A DNA stretch of 64,000 bases. Source: Muriicola sp. Z0-33 (GTDB taxonomy: Bacteria > Bacteroidota > Bacteroidia > Flavobacteriales > Flavobacteriaceae). The notes below the pieces were generated by a model. That model was not told the DNA's origin. It did not search any database and worked only from the letters and a program-made list of their open reading frames with translations. The position numbers were made by a program, and so were the translations under genes. Each line of letters opens with the position of its first letter. Position 1 is the stretch's first letter. This document shows, one piece after another, positions 29,136-35,374 of the stretch. The stretch is taken from the NCBI RefSeq assembly GCF_026126425.1, contig NZ_JAFMPW010000005.1:124001-188000 (forward strand). The letters run 5' to 3'.

Positions 29136-31409
29136 TTATTCATCAATTTCTTTGTCCTGTATGTTTTGGGAACGATGAAATTCCTCATAATACAGATTCA
29201 AAATATTCATATTGGCCATAATCAGATCCTTGGTTTCTAATAGGATGCTAAAATATAGTGTAGTATTCTTTGGACTGGATTCTTCTGTCCTTGTTCTCTC
29301 TACCTGTTTTTGGATAGACTCCTGAACATTGGTTAAAAGCTCCTGTTTCTCATCTCTAATTCCAGGTATAATTTTATCAAAGGACCTTGAATCAAACACA
29401 CCCCTAATATCGTCGAAAAGTTGTACCAGTTTATGATTTATATTCAATAACTCTTCGGCCTGTTTTTTCTTGAGAGCTTTATGGTTATTGTTAACATGCT
29501 TATGACTTACTTTTGCAATAAGGCTTGAAGATTGTGCCACATCCTGAATACTACCAATAACGTCTATATAGAACTTACTTGCGCCCAAATAGGAATCATC
29601 CATATCCTTAATCAGATAGAAGATGTCGTTCTGTAATTCTTCAATTTCAGACTCTAATTTTGTCACTGTAATCTTGGCTTTTTTAAGCTTATCAAGATCC
29701 TGATTTACCAGACCATTTATGGTGATATCATTTATTTTACTTACCCGTTTCAGCGCTTTAGAGATATTATCCGCGCTTTCTTCTATAACACCCTGAATAG
29801 AATTGCTCTCAGCTCTGTTTAAACTATCTTCTGCTTTTACTTCCCGGGATTTTTTCTTGTGTTGAATGTAATTTCTTGCCAGAAGTAGTACTGCCAATAA
29901 TAGCAATACCCCAATCATAGCACCTCCGCCTAAATGGATTAGATAGGCAACGGTACCGGCTGCAATAAATGCCATAATTGCGGTAAAAAACCAGCCGCCA
30001 ATTACGTTTAATACTCCAGCCACACGATAAACAGCACTTTCACTACCCCAGGCCCTGTCTGCTAATGAGGTACCCATTGCCACCATAAAAGTCACATAAG
30101 TGGTAGACAACGGCAGCTTCATGGAAGTGGCAATGGAAATCAATACACTGGCAACCATAAGGTTTACCGCGGCACGTACCATATCAAAGGCTGGCAATTC
30201 ATGGGTCTTCCCTTTGGGTAATTCAATAACCGGTTTTTTAAATTGGCGTTCAATGCGCTCCAAAATGGGATTGGGAATGACTGTGGCAGTATATTTGGAA
30301 GCAAGCATAGTAAAACGCACCAGGTTTCTGGACAAGAAATTAGGATTAAAACGCTCTTTAGTTTCTTCCTGTCTGGATAAGTCTATAGATGTTTTTACTA
30401 CTTTTTTTGCTTTACTGGAGAACCAGAGGGTCAATACCATAACCAGTCCTGCAATCAATAAAAATAAAGTAGGAGTAGGTACTTTTTTACCCAGGGCATC
30501 CATTGCAAATTCTGTTGCAGGGACACCAGAAACTATCCAGGCTTCGTAAGATTGCCATGCCGCAATAGGCACTCCAATAAAGTTAACAAGGTCGTTACCG
30601 GCAAAAGCCAGGGCCAAAGCAAAGGTACCTACAGCAATGATCAGTTTATAAATATTCTTTTTAAAGACCTGTACAAAGATATAAGAAAGAAAAATCCAGA
30701 TTAGCAAACCAATTGCTACTATCTCTAATGTTTTTCCTTCAATCAGTGGCTGAATTTCAGCGTAATAATCGGTTCCTTTTAATCCCTTTATAAAAATGAA
30801 GTAGGTAATTGCAGTTAAAGCTATGCCGCCAAATACGGCACCCACCCATTTGGCTTTCTTATCAAAATTAAACGACAAAAATACCCGGGAAATGTATTGC
30901 ACAAGTGCACCCACAGAAAATGCGACCACAACAGACAACAGGATCCCCAAAATGATCTCTGTAGCTTTTTTGGTGTTAATGTAAGTGCCAAGTTCGCCCA
31001 GTGAGCTACCATCTGCACCTATTTTAATAAGTGCAACTGCCACTGCTGCCCCTAATAGTTCAAAAACGATAGAGACCGTTGTTGAGGTAGGCATCCCCAG
31101 TGTATTAAAGAAGTCTAAAAGTAAAATGTCAGTGATCATTACCGCCATAAAAATGATCATGATTTCACTGAAGTAAAATTCTCCGGGAACAAAAATTCCT
31201 TTTCGTGCTACTTCCATCAGGCCACTCGAAAAAACTGCACCTACAGCTATTCCCAGGCTTGCTACGATCATAATCGTCCTAAAAGAAATCGCCTTGGATC
31301 CAAGAGCTGAATTCAAAAAATTGACAGCATCGTTGCTAACTCCTACAACAAGATCTGCAACGGCCAGAGCAGCCAGTGCAATCAGCATTAAAAAGTAAAT
31401 ATTTTCCAT
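29136..31409 (-). CDS. PiT-family inorganic phosphate transporter (copy A)
   Basis: A 757-aa paralogue of the next gene with the same layout: PHO4 membrane domain with GVSNDAVNFLNSA and AGNDLVNFIGVPIAAW, then a PhoU-like tail ending in a charged C-terminus. The membrane cores are nearly alike, while the tails and the central loop differ much more, so the tandem duplication is old and the tails may have diverged in regulation. It follows the porin gene by 75 bp, a gap that carries its own candidate Pho box. Confidence 0.92.
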   Translation of the reverse strand: MENIYFLMLIALAALAVADLVVGVSNDAVNFLNSALGSKAISFRTIMIVASLGIAVGAVFSSGLMEVARKGIFVPGEFYFSEIMIIFMAVMITDILLLDFFNTLGMPTSTTVSIVFELLGAAVAVALIKIGADGSSLGELGTYINTKKATEIILGILLSVVVAFSVGALVQYISRVFLSFNFDKKAKWVGAVFGGIALTAITYFIFIKGLKGTDYYAEIQPLIEGKTLEIVAIGLLIWIFLSYIFVQVFKKNIYKLIIAVGTFALALAFAGNDLVNFIGVPIAAWQSYEAWIVSGVPATEFAMDALGKKVPTPTLFLLIAGLVMVLTLWFSSKAKKVVKTSIDLSRQEETKERFNPNFLSRNLVRFTMLASKYTATVIPNPILERIERQFKKPVIELPKGKTHELPAFDMVRAAVNLMVASVLISIATSMKLPLSTTYVTFMVAMGTSLADRAWGSESAVYRVAGVLNVIGGWFFTAIMAFIAAGTVAYLIHLGGGAMIGVLLLLAVLLLARNYIQHKKKSREVKAEDSLNRAESNSIQGVIEESADNISKALKRVSKINDITINGLVNQDLDKLKKAKITVTKLESEIEELQNDIFYLIKDMDDSYLGASKFYIDVIGSIQDVAQSSSLIAKVSHKHVNNNHKALKKKQAEELLNINHKLVQLFDDIRGVFDSRSFDKIIPGIRDEKQELLTNVQESIQKQVERTRTEESSPKNTTLYFSILLETKDLIMANMNILNLYYEEFHRSQNIQDKEIDE

Positions 31410-31445
31410 AATTTTTAGTAGTTGGCTATTGGCAAATATCTATTC

Positions 31446-31487
31446 TAAACTTACTTCAGATGTTACCAAAATGTTATTTCTGTTTTA
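31446..31487 (-). promoter_or_regulatory. Candidate Pho box and -7 element before PiT copy A
   Basis: On the minus strand TAACAT units at 31471-31476 and 31460-31465 are exactly 11 bp apart, with a weaker in-phase unit (TAAAAC) at 31482-31487 overlapping the porin stop. TAAGTTTA (31446-31453), 5/6 to TAnnTTTG, follows after 6 nt. This would give PiT copy A its own phosphate-responsive promoter inside the porin-PiT unit. Confidence 0.5.
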
Positions 31488-32690
31488 GAAATGAATGTCG
31501 AATTGTAATCTGTACATTAATTCGTCCCCTCCATTATCAACAGAAAGATAGCTTAAATCTGTCTGAACTTTTAATTTATGTCCTACAATATATTTAGATA
31601 ACCCTAATGTGTATTGTGTTTCCGGGTTCCTTCCTGTAATGTTTTCATCTAATTTGATATTGGTATATCTCCCGGATATTTCCCAGTCTTTCCGAAGAAG
31701 ATAGCCGGTCTGCACATTAAGACCATTACCTACCTGGACTACGTCTCCGGTTGCAGTTCCATCAGAGTTTTTTGCAATGGGATCATCGGCGTCCCGATCT
31801 GCATATTCAACCATTAGAGAAAATCCCTGATATTTAAACATTGCATCCAAAAATAGGGTATTAATTGTAGTTTCATAAAACCCGATATCATTGGTCATGT
31901 AAGAACCCTGATTACTTCTGTTTTTTACAGCATTGTGGTTAGAATCATATGTGGCCGCAAGCATTAACTTTGGCGTTTCCTCTCGCTTTAGATCACTACC
32001 GCTATAATCTCCTTTACTTTTAAAACTTCCAAATGGGAGCAATTCTAATCTTGCAGTGTATTGATGCCCTCCTAAATTTCCTATTGTAATATTTCTTCCT
32101 TCCCCCTGTGAGATAGCTAACTTTTCTCTTACAAGGAACTTATCTGAAAAGTTGATATGGTGCCTTAGTTGAACGCCCATATCCCGGTCTATATTAAATC
32201 TACTATTTACCAGCGACCGGTCTACCTGCTGCAAATTTCCCGAGGATATAACCCGTTCTATATTTCCCGGCAGCTTGGTCTGACCTACCCAAAGTACAAA
32301 GTTCTCATAGAAATTATACATGATCACGGCATCGAGTATATATTTGGGTCCGTTACCGGTAAATGCAGAAGCGCCTCCAATATCCCTGTTAGATAACCCC
32401 AGCTCCATTTTGTATTTGAGTTTAGGTGTAAAGGCAAAACCATCAAATTTGAGACGTGCCCTGCGCACCAGGAAATTTTGTTCAGGATTGACAAGACCTC
32501 CATCCGCCCCTTCTTCCCAGTTGGCGATGCCTAAAAATTGCATTCTTGTTGCAATTTTCATGGTCCAGGTACTGTCTTTGCCCACCAAATTAAAGAGGCC
32601 CTTGCCAAATTCTGGGGCATTGGGTTCCTGAGATAAAGCAGTAAGACAAATAGTTAGGGTTAATACTAAAGAAAGTAGTTTAGTTTTCAT
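31485..32690 (-). CDS. Phosphate-selective porin O/P family
   Basis: A 401-aa outer-membrane beta-barrel with a signal peptide (TICLTALSQ). It has the OprO/OprP pattern of alternating aromatic strands: NFLVRRARLKFDGFAFTPKLKYKMELGLSN, LWVGQTKLPGNIER, and a C-terminal strand ending in Phe (YRLQFDIHF), as needed for barrel insertion. The family admits phosphate or polyphosphate. It is the first gene of a leftward unit with two PiT transporters, giving an outer-to-inner membrane phosphate route. A triple 11-bp-phased repeat and a -7-like element precede it. Confidence 0.9.
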   Translation of the reverse strand: MKTKLLSLVLTLTICLTALSQEPNAPEFGKGLFNLVGKDSTWTMKIATRMQFLGIANWEEGADGGLVNPEQNFLVRRARLKFDGFAFTPKLKYKMELGLSNRDIGGASAFTGNGPKYILDAVIMYNFYENFVLWVGQTKLPGNIERVISSGNLQQVDRSLVNSRFNIDRDMGVQLRHHINFSDKFLVREKLAISQGEGRNITIGNLGGHQYTARLELLPFGSFKSKGDYSGSDLKREETPKLMLAATYDSNHNAVKNRSNQGSYMTNDIGFYETTINTLFLDAMFKYQGFSLMVEYADRDADDPIAKNSDGTATGDVVQVGNGLNVQTGYLLRKDWEISGRYTNIKLDENITGRNPETQYTLGLSKYIVGHKLKVQTDLSYLSVDNGGDELMYRLQFDIHF

Positions 32691-32714
32691 AGAGGTTATT
32701 AGTTTTTGTCATTG

Positions 32715-32758
32715 CAAATAACCAATATCAATGTTAACTAAATGTTGTCTGAATGTTA
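32715..32758 (-). promoter_or_regulatory. Candidate Pho box and -7 element before the porin gene
   Basis: On the plus strand ATGTTA (32731), ATGTTG (32742) and ATGTTA (32753) are spaced exactly 11 bp; in the gene's direction they read TAACAT, CAACAT, TAACAT. After an 8-nt spacer comes GTTATTTG (32715-32722), which keeps the TTTG of the Bacteroidota -7 element. The porin start is 25 nt further on. The layout resembles PhoB/PhoP direct-repeat boxes placed just upstream of the -10 region. Confidence 0.6.
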
Positions 32759-32811
32759 TATCTTGATGAGGAAGTAGTTGCCAATTCTGTCAAGGAATAA
32801 TTTGAATGAAA

Positions 32812-32843
32812 GCCAAAAAAAAACTGCCTTGGCCAAAGGCAGT
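32812..32843 (-). terminator. Intrinsic terminator with no assigned gene
   Basis: ACTGCCTT and AAGGCAGT form a perfect 8-bp stem around a 5-nt loop (32823-32843). In the leftward direction it is followed by about nine U residues. No leftward gene lies upstream of it; the next gene to the right points the other way. It therefore ends an unannotated leftward transcript, or acts as an attenuator before the porin gene. Confidence 0.75.
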
Positions 32844-32930
32844 CATTAGAATTCATGATAATATAGTTGACAAAAACTAATACATTATATGAAATACCTA
32901 ATTGTTGTGTTTAAACACTTTGCAAAGTTG
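32812..32930 (-). ncRNA. Possible small RNA ending at the orphan terminator
   Basis: A leftward transcript is implied by the terminator at 32812-32843. Upstream of it are two overlapping perfect 12-bp palindromes, GTGTTTAAACAC (32907-32918) and ACTTTGCAAAGT (32917-32928), which would form stems in RNA. CAACTTTG on the minus strand is one base from the -7 consensus and would give a transcript near 100 nt. A start nearer the repeat array at 33038 would give about 200 nt. No open frame of note is seen. The 5' end is a guess. Confidence 0.3.
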
Positions 32931-33037
32931 TGTTATCTACGTGAGTTTAGTGTAATGTGAACATTAAGTAATTATTAAAAATTTCTTTTTTGTTTAACGT
33001 AGAGCTACATACTAATTAATCTCGGCAAACGTTCTGA

Positions 33038-33092
33038 ATGTAAATTTAATGTTAAGCAATAGTTGATTTTAAGTTAAAAAACTGTAGTTTTA
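33038..33092. promoter_or_regulatory. Four-unit 11-bp-phased repeat array before the MORN gene
   Basis: Units ATGTAA (33038), ATGTTA (33049), TAGTTG (33060) and AAGTTA (33071) are each exactly 11 bp apart; on the minus strand the two nearest the porin read TTACAT and TAACAT. Reading rightward, an 8-nt spacer separates the last unit from TAGTTTTA (33085-33092), 5/6 to TAnnTTTG and 22 nt before the MORN gene. Reading leftward, AACGTTTG lies just past the array. The array could serve either direction. Confidence 0.5.
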
Positions 33093-33113
33093 TACTACAA
33101 AATTGCAATAAAT

Positions 33114-33482
33114 ATGCGCATCATGAATAAATTGGTTTTAGTATTGGCGGTTTGTCTTATGACCTCAATTACCTACGGACAAAAGGAAAAAGAAGTTAAA
33201 CTAAATAAGGAAACCCAACTTGTAGAAGCTACTTATTATCATGATAATGGAGAGGTTAGCCAGGAAGGAACATTTAATCTTGCCGGCAAACTCCACGGAG
33301 AATGGGTAAGTTATAATGAGGAGGGAGTGAAAATTTCCATAGGGTCTTATGCAGACGGTATTAAAACAGGAAAGTGGTTTTTTTGGAATGATGGAATGAT
33401 GAAGCAAGTAGAATATAATGACAATGTAATAGCAAGTGTTATAAGTAAAGAAATCGATTCTGGGATCACTAATAAACATTAA
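33114..33482 (+). CDS. Secreted MORN-repeat (YwqK-like) protein
   Basis: A 122-aa secreted protein with a signal peptide ending TYGQ; the start may be the second ATG at 33123 (MNKLVLVLAV). After a Lys/Glu linker it has MORN-variant repeats as in YwqK-type proteins: YYHDNGEVSQEGTFNLAGKLHGEWVSYNEEG, then IGSYADGIKTGKWFFWNDG. The repeats form a small beta-sheet scaffold, possibly for membrane or partner binding. The position inside the phosphate island behind a Pho-like repeat array suggests phosphate-starvation expression; molecular role unknown. Confidence 0.75.
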   Translation: MRIMNKLVLVLAVCLMTSITYGQKEKEVKLNKETQLVEATYYHDNGEVSQEGTFNLAGKLHGEWVSYNEEGVKISIGSYADGIKTGKWFFWNDGMMKQVEYNDNVIASVISKEIDSGITNKH

Positions 33483-33498
33483 AGATATTTATATAAAT

Positions 33499-33537
33499 AA
33501 AAAATCCGCTGCCTGACTCCAGACAGCGGATTTTTTT
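33499..33537. terminator. Bidirectional terminator
   Basis: AAAAAATCCGCTG pairs with CAGCGGATTTTTT (12-13 bp, with a further CTG/CAG pairing inside the loop) between the convergent MORN gene and the small CarboxypepD-like gene. It has U-tracts in both directions. Confidence 0.85.
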
Positions 33538-33559
33538 ATGCCTATTTCTCTTACAAGTA

Positions 33560-33961
33560 TTATTCTTTGTCTTCCTTTTCTTCTTTAGCAAACAACTCTT
33601 GACTCGAATTATTTTTTTCACTTAGCAAATCAGCTATGTCTATATCCAATGTTTTGGCAGCCAAATCCGTGACCACATCCGATACCGTATTTTCTTTCAC
33701 CTCAACCGGGATTTCCTTGCTGTCATAGCCAGCGAAACTAACAGTTAAAATATAATTTCCTGGAGTTACACCTGTAATTTCAAAATTGCCATGAAGATTA
33801 GATTGTACTACCGTACTACTACCTTTTATATGAATACTAGCCATCATAAGTGGTTCGTTGTTTACTTCACAATCTGCAATATGGCCCTTTATCGTGCCTA
33901 AATCTTGTGAGGACAACACCGCGGAGAACAACAGTGTGCTTAGCAGCAGAAAATATTTCAT
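33560..33961 (-). CDS. Secreted single-domain CarboxypepD_reg-like protein
   Basis: A 133-aa protein with a signal peptide (LLFSAVLSSQ) and one carboxypeptidase-regulatory-like beta-sandwich (GTIKGHIADCEVNNEPLMMASIHIKGSS, GNFEITGVTPGNYILTVSFAGYDSKEIPVEV). This is the domain normally fused to the N-terminus of TonB receptors. Here it stands alone, followed by an acidic Lys/Glu tail. It might assist the TonB receptor encoded 1.4 kb upstream on the same strand, which is speculative. A five-unit 11-bp-phased repeat array and a good -7 element precede it. Confidence 0.78.
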   Translation of the reverse strand: MKYFLLLSTLLFSAVLSSQDLGTIKGHIADCEVNNEPLMMASIHIKGSSTVVQSNLHGNFEITGVTPGNYILTVSFAGYDSKEIPVEVKENTVSDVVTDLAAKTLDIDIADLLSEKNNSSQELFAKEEKEDKE

Positions 33962-33980
33962 ATACGATTGCTTTTGAGCA

Positions 33981-34046
33981 CAAAGAAATGGCAGCTATGT
34001 AAATTTACAGTTATGGGCAGATTAATTATTGGTAAGTTTTATGTTA
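33981..34046 (-). promoter_or_regulatory. Five-unit candidate Pho box and -7 element
   Basis: On the plus strand ATGTAA (33997), CAGTTA (34008), AGATTA (34019), TGGTAA (34030) and ATGTTA (34041) are all exactly 11 bp apart; the middle units are weak. In the gene's direction the last unit TTACAT is followed by an 8-nt spacer and TTTCTTTG (33981-33988), 5/6 to TAnnTTTG, 19 nt before the start codon at 33961. Same geometry as the porin promoter. Confidence 0.55.
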
Positions 34047-34100
34047 ACATTAAATCCACACAAAGTATTCATAGGCACCTGGCCCTTAAATATTCAATTC

Positions 34101-34134
34101 AAAAAAAAGAAAACCCCGCGAAAGCGAGGTTTTT
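34101..34134 (-). terminator. Intrinsic terminator of the beta-helix lipoprotein gene
   Basis: AAAACCCCGC and GCGAGGTTTTT form a stem with one mismatch around a GAAA tetraloop (34110-34134). In the leftward direction it runs into an oligo-U tract (A-tract 34101-34108). It lies 30 bp after the lipoprotein stop at 34164. Confidence 0.8.
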
Positions 34135-34163
34135 ACTTTATGAGGTAAATACTATTTTAAAGA

Positions 34164-35354
34164 TTAATTAATTCCTATCGTCCAACCTGCACCCCAGGTA
34201 GAAATGTCTGTACCGGTTCCATTACCATCACCAGAAATAAAATCGGCCTCTGTAAATGTATACTCAGTGTCATTTTTTAGTTTGGTAGTAACATTGTTAA
34301 AAGTCACATCCATGATGCTGAGGTTTCCGTCTAATACGCCCTGCCCGGTAGGATTATCTCCGGTATCTCCGTCAAGATCAAAGCCTTCATCAAAATCGGT
34401 AAGTACAATATTGGTGAATATGCCCTGGGTTCCGGCTCGCAGGCGGATGGCTTCACTTGCATCATTAGCACCTATAACAGTAACATTTGTGATATCCGGC
34501 GCAGAATAATATGCCCCCTCATTACTAAAATCAGTATTGTACCCATCACATTCAAAAGCTTTGTCATGAGAAGCTCCATGTTGTACATATACGTCTGTAA
34601 GCGTACCTACAAATCCCTCTGTCCAGTCAATAGAATCGTCCTCGGCGTTTACCACAACCAAATGGCTCGCATTTACTGTTCCTCCAAAAAACTCGAATCC
34701 GTCATCAGAGCCTTCATAAACCTGAACATAATCTATCGTAGTTCCGGATCCTACTCCGTATACAGACAAACCATTTAACTCCGCATTACCATCAATAGCA
34801 CCTCCAGCGTATTCAATTCTAACATACTGCAGGGTTCCTGAATTATCTGTGGGGGTATTTCCACCATAAGATAATCCACCTATCTCAGAAGTTGCAGTAT
34901 CTTCAGAACCATCGGCAGTAGAATTTATAGGTGCTCTGCCGCATATAACAAGTCCACCCCAATCCCCGGAAGAACGATTACCTGCGTTAGAAGTCAGTAC
35001 TATTGGGTTACTAGCTGTCCCTACAGCGTTAATTTGGGCTCCCTGTTGAATAGCAATATAAGCATTAACCCCAACGGGTTCTGCCTTTATGGTCATCCCT
35101 GCCGGGATGGTCAGGGTAGTACCGGCAGCCATGAGTACGGGTCCTGTAATTATATATTCAAATTCAGCATCCAAGGTGAGATTTTCGGTAAAAACCCCAC
35201 TTAAATTAACTGTGGTATCTCCAGGTTCTTCATTGTCGCCCGAAATATTATTGGTGACACTGTTATCATTTATAACAATATCCGGGGTATCGTCCTTCTC
35301 GCATCCGAATATAAGTGAGGCGGCTATACCTAAAAATAAAATCTTGTTTTTCAT
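34164..35354 (-). CDS. Surface beta-helix lipoprotein, partner of TonB receptor
   Basis: A 396-aa lipoprotein (lipobox IFGC, Cys18). After an Asp/Asn-rich linker it shows a parallel beta-helix-like body: AGTTLTIPAGMTIKAEP, NPIVLTSNAGNRSSGDWGGLVICGRAPIN, LQYVRIEYAGGA, NGLSVYGVGSGTTIDYVQVYEGSDDGFEFFGG. The sequence is very acidic (DGDTGD and similar), suggesting cation binding. It starts 20 bp after the TonB receptor stop, so the pair is one operon, like a SusD substitute. With Pho-like repeats upstream of the receptor, capture of a phosphorus compound is a reasonable but unproven idea. Confidence 0.8.
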   Translation of the reverse strand: MKNKILFLGIAASLIFGCEKDDTPDIVINDNSVTNNISGDNEEPGDTTVNLSGVFTENLTLDAEFEYIITGPVLMAAGTTLTIPAGMTIKAEPVGVNAYIAIQQGAQINAVGTASNPIVLTSNAGNRSSGDWGGLVICGRAPINSTADGSEDTATSEIGGLSYGGNTPTDNSGTLQYVRIEYAGGAIDGNAELNGLSVYGVGSGTTIDYVQVYEGSDDGFEFFGGTVNASHLVVVNAEDDSIDWTEGFVGTLTDVYVQHGASHDKAFECDGYNTDFSNEGAYYSAPDITNVTVIGANDASEAIRLRAGTQGIFTNIVLTDFDEGFDLDGDTGDNPTGQGVLDGNLSIMDVTFNNVTTKLKNDTEYTFTEADFISGDGNGTGTDISTWGAGWTIGIN

Positions 35355-35374
35355 TGTTTTAAGATTAAATAGAA

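Larger units (their letters stand above)
32691..33113. other. 423-bp regulatory region between porin and MORN gene
   Basis: Non-coding region between divergent genes. It holds the porin Pho-like box, the orphan leftward terminator, two stacked palindromes and a second 11-bp-phased repeat array, each listed separately. It is the densest regulatory stretch in the window. Confidence 0.7.

Noticed and set aside
26787-31409. Tandem PiT genes as an assembly duplication
   Set aside because: Tails, central loops and flanking DNA differ throughout, so both copies are real.
32870-32896. TTGACA-like plus TATAT sequence as an E. coli-type promoter
   Set aside because: Bacteroidota primary promoters use TAnnTTTG rather than TTGACA/TATAAT, and no rightward gene follows closely.
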